From Cellulomonas sp. Root485 (GTDB taxonomy: Bacteria; Actinomycetota; Actinomycetes; Actinomycetales; Cellulomonadaceae), in the NCBI RefSeq assembly GCF_001426705.1, contig NZ_LMFC01000001.1, forward strand, positions 843,102 to 907,101: 64,000 nucleotides of DNA. The letters run 5' to 3'. A program made the position numbers and the translations under genes. Of the stretch, positions 1 to 9,200 are shown in pieces; position 1 is the first letter of the stretch, and each line of letters begins with the position of its first letter. The notes under the pieces were generated by a model. It did no database searches, was not told the DNA's origin, and saw nothing but the letters and a program-made list of their open reading frames with translations.

Positions 1-361
1 CGTCGCGCTGACCCCGGCCCGGATCGCGGACACCCGCTACGCCCAGGGGTTCACCGGGATCCTGCGCGCGGGTCAGCCGCAGGTCCTGCAGGTCACCGGG
101 GTGGCCGGGGTGCCCTCGGACGCGACCGCGGCGGTGCTGAACGTGACCGGGTCCCAGCCGCGCAACGTGACCCACATCCGGGTGTTCCCGACCACGGTCC
201 CGGCGACCCTGCCCGACGTGTCCAGCCTGAACCTGGTCCCCGGCCGCGACGAGGCCAACCTGTCCATCACCCGCATCGGTGCCGGCGGGAAGATGTCGTT
301 CTACACCCACACCGCCGACACCCACCTCATCGTCGACGTCTCCGGCTACTTCCGGAAATGA
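1..361 (+). CDS. C-terminal end of a secreted/surface protein (partial)
   Basis: The reading frame is open from base 2 and ends with TGA at 359-361; the start lies outside the window. The visible 119 residues show the pattern often found at the C-terminus of actinobacterial exported proteins: an opening PARIADTR motif, a GVPSDATAAVLNVT segment, a DEANLSI stretch and a closing LIVDVSGYF. I see no transmembrane segment and no LPXTG-type sorting motif after it, so this repeat-like beta domain probably ends the protein. The function of the missing N-terminal part cannot be judged. The assignment as a surface/adhesin-type C-terminal domain rests on family resemblance only. Confidence 0.75.
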   Translation, partial: VALTPARIADTRYAQGFTGILRAGQPQVLQVTGVAGVPSDATAAVLNVTGSQPRNVTHIRVFPTTVPATLPDVSSLNLVPGRDEANLSITRIGAGGKMSFYTHTADTHLIVDVSGYFRK

Positions 362-378
362 GCTCCGGACGGGGGGCC

Positions 379-401
379 AGGGGACATGGGTCGGGTCCCC
401 T
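379..401. terminator. Possible weak terminator hairpin
   Basis: AGGGGAC at 379-385 can pair with GTCCCCT at 395-401 across a 9-nt loop, 18 nt after the stop codon of the preceding gene. No T-run follows, as is common in GC-rich actinobacteria. The stem is only 7 bp. Confidence 0.35.
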
Positions 402-639
402 CAGCTCCGCGGAAACGCGCTGGTCCGAGGCCACGCCGGGATCCTGAAGCCAGGAGCCTGACGTGGCCATCGGCCATCTACCGGCCAGGTGTCGGTCTCG
501 GCTCGAGCTCGCACGAGGCTGTCTCGAGCCTCCTGGCGCGCACCAGATTCGTTTAACTCGCCCAGCGGTGGACATCTGCCCGCTGAAACCTCACCCGTGG
601 CGGCGATCCACGGTGTAGAACTCTCCTGCCGACAGACGA

Positions 640-653
640 TGTTAGCGCTCACA
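640..653. promoter_or_regulatory. LacI-type operator
   Basis: TGTTAGCGCTCACA is a near-perfect 14-bp palindrome with the central CG typical of LacI-family operators; one base pair breaks the symmetry. It lies 63 nt before the start of the sugar-binding lipoprotein gene. No LacI gene is directly adjacent, so the repressor is unknown. It could be one of the two LacI proteins further along (12948 or 24862) or one outside the window. Confidence 0.6.
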
Positions 654-716
654 TTGTGGTGACCGCCGGGGTCCCACGCACCTCGCGCTCGACGCCGAGC
701 GCGCTCAGGAGGAGAC

Positions 717-1724
717 ATGGCAATCAGCAAGCGGATCTCAGGAGCGGTCGGTGTCCTCGCTGCGGGAGCGCTCACCCTCGGTCTGGCCGGCTGCGCCGGT
801 GGGAGCGAGGGGGTCAGCAGCGGCGTGCCGACCGGGGACGGACTCACGACGGTGGGCTTCGTGGCGGTCGGTCCTGAAGGTGGCTGGCGCAACGCGAACG
901 AGCAGGCGGTCAAGGACACGTTCAACAACCTGACGGGCTTCGAGCTCAAGTACGCTCCTGCGGCAAGCCCGAGCGACCAGCAGTCACAGCTGGAAGCGTT
1001 CGCGACGTTCGTGAACGAGAAGGTGGACGTCATCCTCCTCACCGCTACGGAGGCGTCGGGCTGGGAGAACTCGCTCAAGCTCGCGAAGGACGCCGAGATC
1101 CCGGTCATCCTGCTCGACCGCGGTGTCGACGCGGGCGAGGACCTGTACGTCACGCGCATCGCGCCCGACAACTACAGCGTCGCGTACTCGGTGGGCTCCT
1201 GGGCCGTCGACACCTTCCCCGAGGGCGCGAAGTACTTCGTGCTCGAAGGTGTCCCCGGCCTGTCCGTCGTCACTGAGCGCAACGAAGGCTTCGAGGCTCT
1301 CGTCAGCACCGTGCCGGGCTTCACCAAGGTCGGTGCGCAGACAGCCAACTGGAGCACGGACGAGGGCAGGTCCGTCATCGAAGGGGTCCTCGCGGCCAAC
1401 GACAACGACCTCCAGCTCATCTTCGCCCAGAACGACGAGATGGGCCTCGGCGCGGCCCAGGCCGTCACCGCGGCGGGTCTGGTCCCCGGCACCGATGTGA
1501 AGATCGCGACGATCGACGGCACGACCGGGGCGCTCGCGGCTCTGGCTGCCGGTCAGCTGAGCTTCGTCGCGCAGTACAACCCCTTCTTCGGCGACATCGT
1601 CTACGACGTGGTGACCAAGGCGATCGACGGCGACGTCATCCAGTCCATCATCACCGTCGAGAGCGACACCTTCGACTCACCCGAGGCGGGCCAGGCCGCG
1701 CTCGACGCCGGTCTCGGGTTCTGA
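717..1724 (+). CDS. Sugar ABC transporter substrate-binding lipoprotein (Peripla_BP_4 type), orphan
   Basis: This 335-residue protein starts at ATG 717 behind AGGAGG (708-713). It has a lipoprotein signal with lipobox LAGC, the Cys being residue 26, so it should be anchored outside the membrane. The rest resembles the ribose/galactofuranose-binding (YtfQ-like) periplasmic-binding fold: a VGFVAVGPEGGWRNAN opening, a VDVILLTATEA strand, IPVILLDRGVD, an AQNDEMGLGA hinge motif and an ATIDGTTGAL segment. These families bind a monosaccharide and hand it to a CUT2 permease. No permease or ATPase gene follows; a strong hairpin (1751-1786) ends the unit and the next genes run the other way. It may therefore feed a transporter elsewhere or act as a sensor. 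The ligand is unknown; galactofuranose or another galactose-type sugar would fit the neighbourhood. Confidence 0.88.
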   Translation: MAISKRISGAVGVLAAGALTLGLAGCAGGSEGVSSGVPTGDGLTTVGFVAVGPEGGWRNANEQAVKDTFNNLTGFELKYAPAASPSDQQSQLEAFATFVNEKVDVILLTATEASGWENSLKLAKDAEIPVILLDRGVDAGEDLYVTRIAPDNYSVAYSVGSWAVDTFPEGAKYFVLEGVPGLSVVTERNEGFEALVSTVPGFTKVGAQTANWSTDEGRSVIEGVLAANDNDLQLIFAQNDEMGLGAAQAVTAAGLVPGTDVKIATIDGTTGALAALAAGQLSFVAQYNPFFGDIVYDVVTKAIDGDVIQSIITVESDTFDSPEAGQAALDAGLGF

Positions 1725-1750
1725 GGCCGGCACCCGCACCGACCGCCTTG

Positions 1751-1786
1751 CGAACGGGAGCCACCTCCCTCGGTGGCTCCCGTTCG
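1751..1786. terminator. Strong intrinsic-type hairpin
   Basis: CGAACGGGAGCCACC (1751-1765) pairs perfectly over 15 bp with 1772-1786 around a 6-nt loop. It lies 26 nt after the stop of the binding-protein gene and 38 nt from the end of the convergent oxidoreductase gene, so it may serve both strands. Confidence 0.8.
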
Positions 1787-1824
1787 GCCGGCTCACAGGG
1801 GCGCGGACGAGGGGCGGGCGCCGC

Positions 1825-2835
1825 TCAGACGGCCACGCGTCGGCCCGTCTCGAACGATGCGATGCACCCCATCGCCAGCTCGAGGGCCCGCCGGCCCGCG
1901 CGAGCGTGGATGGGTGGCTCGCCGCCCGACCGCAGGGCGGGCAGCAGGGCACTGACGTGCCGGTCGAACGTGCGCTGGAACTCGCGCGCCTCGTCGTTGA
2001 AGTAGCCGGCCTGCCACACCTGGCTCGTCTCGTCGCCCGCGGCGGAGATCGTCAGTCGACGAACCGTGTCCTCGACCAGCAGGCGTCCGGCCCGCCCGTT
2101 GATCTCCAGCTGCTGGGTCAGGGGATAGGCGTAGGACGAGTCGTAGGTGCCGACGAGGCTGCCGACGCCCCCGTTGGCGAGCTCGAGCGCGATGGCGACG
2201 GTCGTGTACGGGCCGCTGCCGGCCCGCGCCATCTGCGCCATCACGGAGACGATCGGTCCGCAGAGGTGCTCGATCGTGTCGAAGGCGTGGCACTGCGTCT
2301 CGATCAGCTGGGCGTGCGGGTGCGTTCCGATGTTGGCCTCGCCGCCGAACCGCCAGCTCGTGAAGACGATGTCGCCGACGGCGCCGGACTCGATCGCGGC
2401 CCGGGCGCGCAGCATCGGTTCGGCGTAGCGGTGGTTGAAGTTGATGGCCAGGAACAGGTCCCTCTCGGCCGCCTCGCGCAGGAGCTGGTCCGCCTCCCCG
2501 AGGTCGAACACGAGCGGCTTCTCGACGAGGAGCGGAACTCCCGCCCGGATCAGCTGGAGCGTCGGGGCGAAGTGGTGCTCGTTCGGCAGTGCCACGGTGA
2601 CGAGGTCCGGCTGGACGGCGTCGAGCATGGCGGCGATGTCGGTGAAGCCGGCCGTGCCCGCCTCCGCCGCCTGCCGGCGCGTCCGGTCCTCGTCCCTGCC
2701 GACGATCGCGACGACGGTCGTGTCGAGCCGCTCGGAGAAGACCCGGACGTGCTGCCTGCCCCAACCGCCGGGGCCGACGACGGCGACGCGCAAGGGCGAG
2801 CCGCTCGCGTCGACATCGGCGCCGGTCTGCGTCAT
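1825..2835 (-). CDS. Gfo/Idh/MocA family oxidoreductase
   Basis: This is a 336-residue NAD(P)-dependent dehydrogenase of the Gfo/Idh/MocA family. The Rossmann motif AVVGPGGWG lies near residues 18-26, the family EKP motif (LLVEKPL) near 105-107, and an NFNHRY segment near 133-137. I chose ATG 2835, preceded by GGGGAA. An in-frame ATG at 2910 would overlap the upstream GH35 gene by 14 bp and add an atypical 25-residue tail. It is the last gene of the minus-strand unit AraC, GH35, oxidoreductase. Members oxidise sugars or sugar derivatives, or use redox chemistry to act on glycosides. The substrate cannot be named, but a product of the GH35 enzyme is a reasonable guess. Confidence 0.88.
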   Translation of the reverse strand: MTQTGADVDASGSPLRVAVVGPGGWGRQHVRVFSERLDTTVVAIVGRDEDRTRRQAAEAGTAGFTDIAAMLDAVQPDLVTVALPNEHHFAPTLQLIRAGVPLLVEKPLVFDLGEADQLLREAAERDLFLAINFNHRYAEPMLRARAAIESGAVGDIVFTSWRFGGEANIGTHPHAQLIETQCHAFDTIEHLCGPIVSVMAQMARAGSGPYTTVAIALELANGGVGSLVGTYDSSYAYPLTQQLEINGRAGRLLVEDTVRRLTISAAGDETSQVWQAGYFNDEAREFQRTFDRHVSALLPALRSGGEPPIHARAGRRALELAMGCIASFETGRRVAV

Positions 2836-2896
2836 GACGTTCCCCGTTCGTCGGGAGCACTCGCGCTCTGCAGTGAAGCCCGGCTCGCTGCTCCCG

Positions 2897-5290
2897 TCAA
2901 TCGTGGGCATCCCAGGCGATCAGACGGACCGTGCCGACGCGGACGACATCCACTGCTGCGACGTGCACCCCGTCGGGGATCTCCCGCACCGTGGGGTCGA
3001 CCCAGACACCCGTGCTGCGCTGCCAGGGCAGGAGCTCGAGCCGCACTCCGTGCCGAGCGACAGCGGACGCCCAGGGCGTGAGGTCGACGTCCCAGTCGCG
3101 ACCGTGCCAGAAGTGGTCGCTGATCAGCTCGTCGCCCACGTACGCACGGCCGACGTCACCGGTCCAGCGCACCCGGAGCAGCGTGCGGTCGACGCCGTCG
3201 ACCAGGTCTCGGGGGACGTCGACCTGCACGACGGCGGCTCCGGAGAAGTCGGTGGGTGCGCTGAGCCGGTCCAGGGGACCGCCGCGCTCGGGGCGGGGGG
3301 AGGTCGCTGCTGGGCGGAGCCCGGAGACGAGCGTGCGGCGGCCGACCTGCGGCGCGCTCGCCTGCCACGTCCGCCAGGGGCCGTCGTCCGACGGCTCGCT
3401 CAGGTCGGCGCTCTCCGCCCGGAGGGCCTCAGGAGCGGGGAGGAGCGCGACGGTGACGTCGGGGCTCTCCGTCTGCACGACGAGCTCGCCGTCCATCGCG
3501 TAGAGCGGCGCGGAGGAGAGCACCAGCCGCTCCCGGCCGTCCACCTCCAGCAGGTACAGCCGGTCGGTGCTCGCCTGGTCCAGGACGATGATCCGCGCGC
3601 TCGTGAGCTCGACGACGCACGTCGGTCCGGCGGGCGCGGCGAGGGAGATGGTCGTCGCGCCCTCGCGGTGGACGGCGACACCCGCTCCGCCGACCTCGTG
3701 GTCCCCGTCGAGGACGAGCTCGACGGGGATGCCGTCGTACGCGCCCAGCACGACGACCTCGCGGTCGTCGACGGTGATGCGAGCCAGCACCCGTGCGGTC
3801 GCACTCCGAAGGACGACGCCCGGAGCGAGCGGGTACCGCAGCGGCCACACCAACGAGACACCGGCCGGGATCGTCACCGGCTGGGTGGGCACCGTGACGT
3901 CCCCGTCGTCGAAGGTCACCGTGAGCTGCACGTCGCGCTGTTCCGGCAGTGCCGCCTTCGCGGGCTGGTACGTCGAGGCGAACAGGTAGCCGCTGCGACC
4001 GTCGGACCGCACGGCCCACCGCAGGACCTCCGGGTCGGTGCTGCCACCTCCGACGGTCGTGGTCATCGTGGCGATGCGGTGCCCGTCCTGCTGGAGCCAC
4101 AGGTGCTGGGCCCGCAGGTAGTGGTGGTGGGGGCGGATCTGGCCGTGCTCGCCGATCGGGGCGGCGAAGTCGTAGGTCACGCGCGGCACGTCGTTGGGGT
4201 AGCCGGTCGCGTGGGACTCCTGCTCGGAGCCGTGTGCACCCGTGCGCTGCGTCCCGCCGGCGTACATGTAGTAGCCCTGCCAGATCGAGCCGCTGCCGAG
4301 CTTGGCGAGCGCGAGTGCGGCGACGTCGGCGGGTGCGACGACCGGCCGGCGGTGGTACGCGACGTGCATCCCTCCGCCCAGCTCGCACGTCACGAACGGC
4401 ACGGCGTCGTCGTCCTTCAACGGCACCGCCGCGGGGTCGAGGGTGATCCCGTCGAGAGCCTCGCGCAGGTCCGCCCCGACGGACAGGTCGTCGCGCACCG
4501 GGCTGTAGCGGAAGTGGAACGCGGAGAACTCCGGCCACTCCGTCTGCTCGTCGTCCCAGAAGCCGTCCGAGTAGGCGCTGTACACGGGCAGCAGCGTGTC
4601 GGGGACCTGCGCACCACCCCAGCCCGTCGCCGTCCAGATCGGGACCCGGAGCCCGAGCTCCTCGGCGAGCTCGCGCAGGCGTGCGAGGTGCTGCGGCTGG
4701 TCGTAGAGCTCGTTGTCGACCTGGGCGCCGACGACGGGCCCGCCGTCGGCATGTGCCAGGCCCCGGAGCTGCGCGACGGTCTGCGCGTAGAAGGCGTGCA
4801 CCAGGTCGAGGTACGCGGGGTCGTTGGTGCGGGTGGCGAGGTTCCGCTCGACGAGCCAGTCGGGGAAGCCGCCGTACCGCGCTTCGCCGTGGGCCCAGGG
4901 GCCGAGCCGGACGACCACGTCGAGGCCGTGGGTCTGTGCCTCTTCGATGAAGGCGCGCAGGTCGAGCTGGCCGTCCCAGCGAAAGACGCCGGGCTCCGGC
5001 TCGTGGGCCTGCCACAGGACGTAGGTCGCCACCGAGGTCAGACCGCCCGCCCGGGCGTGACCCAGGACGTCACGCCAGCGGTCGCGAGGGACGCGCGAGT
5101 AGTGGATCTCGCCCGTGATGGGGAACCACGGGATGCCACCCCGCTCGACCCACCTGCTGGTCACCTCGATCCGGTCGTCGCCTGCAGGCGGCTCGCCGAC
5201 GCTCAGGTGGCCGCGGTGCGGTGCCGTCGGCGCGACGACGGTGAGGTGGTGGGGCGCCACGAGGGTGCTCGGGCGGACGTCGCTGGTCAT
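2897..5290 (-). CDS. Glycoside hydrolase family 35 beta-galactosidase
   Basis: The 797-residue protein has the GH35 (beta/alpha)8-barrel signature: GEIHYSRVPRDRW, ATYVLWQAHEPEPGVFRW, LGPWAHGEARYGGFPDWL. The acid/base Glu is expected at E194 (GAQVDNELYD) and the nucleophile at E303 (TCELGGGMH). Beta-sandwich domains follow from about residue 400. Family members remove terminal beta-linked galactose. No signal peptide is visible, so it is probably cytoplasmic. The start ATG 5290 has AAGGAGAGA just before it. It lies 28 nt behind the AraC regulator gene and 61 nt ahead of the oxidoreductase, consistent with one operon. The acid/base motif has Asp before Asn where many members have Glu, which does not affect the catalytic residue. 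Confidence 0.9.
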   Translation of the reverse strand: MTSDVRPSTLVAPHHLTVVAPTAPHRGHLSVGEPPAGDDRIEVTSRWVERGGIPWFPITGEIHYSRVPRDRWRDVLGHARAGGLTSVATYVLWQAHEPEPGVFRWDGQLDLRAFIEEAQTHGLDVVVRLGPWAHGEARYGGFPDWLVERNLATRTNDPAYLDLVHAFYAQTVAQLRGLAHADGGPVVGAQVDNELYDQPQHLARLRELAEELGLRVPIWTATGWGGAQVPDTLLPVYSAYSDGFWDDEQTEWPEFSAFHFRYSPVRDDLSVGADLREALDGITLDPAAVPLKDDDAVPFVTCELGGGMHVAYHRRPVVAPADVAALALAKLGSGSIWQGYYMYAGGTQRTGAHGSEQESHATGYPNDVPRVTYDFAAPIGEHGQIRPHHHYLRAQHLWLQQDGHRIATMTTTVGGGSTDPEVLRWAVRSDGRSGYLFASTYQPAKAALPEQRDVQLTVTFDDGDVTVPTQPVTIPAGVSLVWPLRYPLAPGVVLRSATARVLARITVDDREVVVLGAYDGIPVELVLDGDHEVGGAGVAVHREGATTISLAAPAGPTCVVELTSARIIVLDQASTDRLYLLEVDGRERLVLSSAPLYAMDGELVVQTESPDVTVALLPAPEALRAESADLSEPSDDGPWRTWQASAPQVGRRTLVSGLRPAATSPRPERGGPLDRLSAPTDFSGAAVVQVDVPRDLVDGVDRTLLRVRWTGDVGRAYVGDELISDHFWHGRDWDVDLTPWASAVARHGVRLELLPWQRSTGVWVDPTVREIPDGVHVAAVDVVRVGTVRLIAWDAHD

Positions 5291-5318
5291 GTCTCTCCTT
5301 GCAGCAGGTCGGAGTACC

Positions 5319-6224
5319 TCAGCCCTTGTCGTGCGAGCGGTACTCGGTCGGGCTCACGCCGTGGATCCGGTGGAACTGGCGGGAGAAGTAGAGGGGGTCG
5401 GTGAACCCGACCTGGGCGGCCACGGACGCGATGGGCCGGTCGGTGGTGTCGAGGAGCTCGCGGGCCGTGCCCATGCGCAGACGGGTCTGGTACTCCAGTG
5501 CGCCGTAGCCCGTGGCCCGCCGGAACAGCGCGGAGTAGTGCGAGACGCTCAGCCCGGCCATGCCCGCGAGGTCGGCCAGGGAGATGCGGGTGGAGACGTT
5601 CGCGCGCAGGTGCTCGATCGTCGCCGCGACCGGGTCCGACTGCTGCCTGCCGATCGTCCGACGGTCGGCCGCGAGGAGCGCCATCGCGTGCCACGCAGCA
5701 CCGGCGGACGCCAGGAGGCTCGCCATCGTCTCGTCGTGGTCCATGCGCCGGATGATCGTGTCGACGAGGGAGATGACGGGGGCCGGGTCGGCCACACCGA
5801 AGACCGGGTGTTCCGCCGTGGCGCCGATCGCCTCGAGGAGGTCGGGCACCTGCTGGCCCACCAGGTGCATCCACCAGATGGTCCAGGGCTCCTCGGCGTC
5901 GGCCTCGTACCGGTGGGGCACGCCCGCGGGGATCGCGAGCGCCTGACCCGCCTGCACCTGGTGCACGCCCGACGGCAGCGTGCACGATCCCCGGCCGGCT
6001 GCGCACACGATCACGATGTGTTGCGCGGCGCCGTGCGTGCGCACGCGGCCGTGGGTCGACGCGCGCGGGAAGTACCCGACGTCGGTGACGAGCAGCTGCG
6101 ACAGAGGTGGTGTCGTGATGGCCCGTGCGACGAGGGGGCGCGGGAGCACGCGCATGCGCTGACCGGGGAAACCTTCCCGCCGGCGGGGTGGCGCCTCACG
6201 CGTTGCGATCATCGATTCGTCCAT
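5319..6224 (-). CDS. AraC family transcriptional regulator
   Basis: This 301-residue regulator has an N-terminal cupin-like sugar-sensing domain (about 45-110; PSGVHQVQAGQALAIPAGVPHRYEA region) and a C-terminal AraC/XylS double helix-turn-helix (about 214-297; LADLAGMAGLSVSHYSALFRRATG and VAAQVGFTDPLYFSRQFHRIHGVSPTEYR in shorter pieces). The start is uncertain: ATGs at 6245, 6224 and 6212 are in frame and none has a clear ribosome site; I use 6224. It heads the GH35 operon and is divergent from the DUF5107 gene. A symmetric AGAATG-CC-CATTCT element lies between them. It probably activates one or both units in response to a sugar. Confidence 0.88.
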   Translation of the reverse strand: MDESMIATREAPPRRREGFPGQRMRVLPRPLVARAITTPPLSQLLVTDVGYFPRASTHGRVRTHGAAQHIVIVCAAGRGSCTLPSGVHQVQAGQALAIPAGVPHRYEADAEEPWTIWWMHLVGQQVPDLLEAIGATAEHPVFGVADPAPVISLVDTIIRRMDHDETMASLLASAGAAWHAMALLAADRRTIGRQQSDPVAATIEHLRANVSTRISLADLAGMAGLSVSHYSALFRRATGYGALEYQTRLRMGTARELLDTTDRPIASVAAQVGFTDPLYFSRQFHRIHGVSPTEYRSHDKG

Positions 6225-6234
6225 GTGTCTCGGG

Positions 6235-6248
6235 AGAATGCCCATTCT
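6235..6248. promoter_or_regulatory. Palindromic element between AraC and DUF5107 genes
   Basis: AGAATG-CC-CATTCT forms a perfect 6+6 bp inverted repeat. It covers the likely -35 position of the plus-strand promoter (-10 at 6269-6274) and the start region of the AraC gene. It is a candidate binding site for the AraC protein, although AraC regulators more often use direct repeats. Confidence 0.5.
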
Positions 6249-6268
6249 GCAGCATGGCGACCGGAACG

Positions 6269-6274
6269 TAGCGT
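6269..6274 (+). promoter_or_regulatory. -10 element, likely leaderless start
   Basis: TAGCGT lies 7 nt before ATG 6282 and no Shine-Dalgarno sequence is present. Transcription would begin at or next to the start codon. Confidence 0.45.
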
Positions 6275-6281
6275 CCTGCAC

Positions 6282-9200
6282 ATGCTCGACGACGAGTCCC
6301 GCCTGGACCTCCCTGCCGTGCCCGCACACCTCGCGGGTCAGGCTGTCGCCGCCTGGCGTCAGCCGGTCACGATCGACACGTACCTGCCGGACCCGGCGGA
6401 CCGCTACCCGGCGTTCCTGGAGAACCGCGTCTACCAGGGCTCGTCGGGCCGGGTGTACCCGCTGCCGTTCCACGAGCGCATCAGCCCGACCAAGGCGCCC
6501 CACGCCTGGGACGCGATCCACCTGGAGAACCCGTGGATCCGGCTGATGATCCTGCCGGAGCTCGGTGGCCGCATCCACGTCGGGATGGACACCACCAACG
6601 GGTACGACTTCTTCTACCGCAACAACGTCATCAAGCCGGCGCTCGTCGGGCTCGCAGGCCCCTGGATCTCGGGCGGCGTCGAGTTCAACTGGCCGCAGCA
6701 CCACCGCCCGGCGACGTTCCTCCCGGTCGAGGCGACGATCGAGCACGAGGCCGACGGCGCCGTCACGGTGTGGTGCTCGGACCACGACCCGTTCGCCCGG
6801 ATGAAGGGCATGCACGGTATCCGCCTGCGTCCGGACTCCTCGGTGATCGAGCTGCGCGCCAGGCTGTTCAACCGCACCGACGAGGTGCAGACGTTCCTCT
6901 GGTGGGCGAACGTCGCTGCGGCCGTGAACGACGACTACCAGTCGTTCTTCCCGACCGACGTGCACGCCGTCGCCGACCACGCCAAGCGCGCCGTCACGGC
7001 GTTCCCGGCGGCCGACCGCCCGTACTACGGGATCGACTACCGGGCCCGCAAGGACACGGTGCACCCCGACGGCGCCCCGGACGCGGACCGGATCGACTGG
7101 TACCGCAACATCCCGGTGCCGACGTCGTACATGGCGCTCGGGACGCAGGACGACTTCTTCGGTGGCTACGACCACGGCCGCCGGGCGGGCTTCGTGCACT
7201 GGGCCGACCACCAGGTGGCACCCGGGAAGAAGCAGTGGACCTGGGGCACCGGCGCGTTCGGCACGGCCTGGGACGCGAACCTCACCGACACCGACGGGCC
7301 CTACGTCGAGCTGATGGCCGGCGTGTTCACGGACAACCAGCCGGACTTCACGTTCCTGGCGCCGGGCGAGACGAAGACGTTCAGCCAGTACTGGTACCCG
7401 ATCCAGCAGACCGGTCCCGTCCACCAGGCCAACCTCGAGGCGGCTGTCCGCCTCGACTTGACGCCCGGCACCGCAAGCACGGAGACCACCGCCGTGCGGG
7501 TCGCGGTCGCGACGACGCAGGTGCGCGCCGGTGTGGTCGTGCGCCTGACCGGGCCGCAGGGTGCGACCCTCTGGCAGGTCGAGGCCGACGCAGGTCCGGA
7601 TCGTCCGATCGTGCAGCACCTGACCCTTGACGACGCCTGGGCCCCGGAAGACCTGACGCTCGTCGTCGAGCACGGCGGCGCCGAGGTCATCGCGTGGCGT
7701 CCCCGCGTGGCGCACGGCTCCCCGGCGATGCCCGAGCCTGCGCGGGAGCCCGCGGCGCCCGCCGACGTCCCGTCCGTCGACGAGCTGTACCTCATCGGCG
7801 TGCACCTCGACCAGTATCGGCATGCGACCCGGTCGCCCGAGCCGTACTGGCTCGAGGCCCTGCGTCGCGACGCGGGTGACTACCGCTCGAACCTCGCGCT
7901 CGCCGCACGGCGCTACCCGGCCGGGCGGTACGCCGAGGCCGAGCAGCACCTGCGCGCCGCGCTCGCCCGGCAGACCCGGCTGAACACGAACCCTGCCGAC
8001 GGCGAGGCCGCCTTCCGCCTCGGTCAGGTGCTCGCGCGCACCGGTCGCCCGGACGAGGCCGACGAGGCGTGGGGCAAGGCCCGGTGGAACCAGGCGTGGC
8101 GCGGTCCGGCGCTCCTCGCGATGGCACGGCTCGACGCTGCGCGCGGCTCCGACCGTTCCGCCCTCGACCACGCCCGCGAGGCCGCCGCCGACGCGGACAA
8201 CCTGCAGGCCCAGGCGGTGCTCGTCGTCCTGCTGCGGCGCGCCGGCCGCGACGCCGACGCTGACGCGGTGCTGGCACGGGCGCTGGACCGCGACCCGCTC
8301 GACGTGTGGACCCGTGACCTGGCAGGTCACGATGTCGCGACGGACGCGCCGACGCTGCTCGACGTCGCGCTGGAGTACGACTCGCTCGGTGAGTGGTCCG
8401 ATGCGGTCCGCGTGCTCGAGGCCGCAGCCGAGGTCGAGCCTGCCCTCGGGCAGGTGGAGGTCCGACCGCTCCTGCACCTGCACGCCGCACGGATCCTGGC
8501 GGCGGCCGGCGAGCACGGCGACGCCGACCGGCACCGTGCGCTGGCGCGGACCGCACCCGCCGTGCACTGCCTCGCCTCTCGCCTCGACGACGCGGACATG
8601 CTGCTGGCGCACGTCGAGCGGCACCCCGACGACGCCCGGGCCTGGGGGATCGTCGGCCACTGGCTGTACTTCCAGCGGCGCTACGAGGACGCGATCGCCG
8701 CGTGGCGCACGTCGACCGAGCTGGACCCGAGCGACCCGGTCGTGTGGCGCAACCGTGCGGTCGCGGCGTTCAACGTCCTGGCCGACCCGGACGCCGCGCG
8801 GCAGCACTACGCGAGCGCACTCGCGGTCGCCCCCGGCGACCCCCGCCTGGTCTACGAGCGCGACCAGCTGGCTGCGCGGTCCGGCGGGACGCCCGACGAG
8901 CGCCTCGCGGTGCTCCAGGGGGAACGCCCGGCGGTCGACGCCCGCGACGACCTCACCGTCGAGCTGGCCCAGCTGCACACCGCCACGGGAAGCCCCGAGG
9001 TGGCACTCGAGCTCCTCCGGGCCCGCCGGTTCCAGCCGTGGGAGGGCGGCGAGGGGCAGGTGCTCTCGGCCTGGGACGAGGCACTGCTCGCGCTCGCCCG
9101 CCGCGCCCTCGCCGCCGGTGACGGGCAGCTCGCGCTCGAGCACGTCGGCGCGGCCCTCGATCCCGTCGCGAGCCTCGGTGAGGCCCGGCACCCGCTGGCC

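Larger units (their letters stand above)
362..716. other. Intergenic region, 355 bp
   Basis: This stretch holds a possible terminator hairpin (379-401), a LacI-type palindrome (640-653) and a strong Shine-Dalgarno AGGAGG at 708-713 for the next gene. I could not place a convincing -35/-10 pair. No frame in it looks like a real gene. Confidence 0.6.

Noticed and set aside
2435-5404. Open frame of 989 codons on the plus strand opposite the GH35 gene
   Set aside because: It is antisense to a gene with clear catalytic motifs, its translation is low-complexity Arg/Ala/Val/Glu text and it has no family signature. It is a GC-rich shadow frame.
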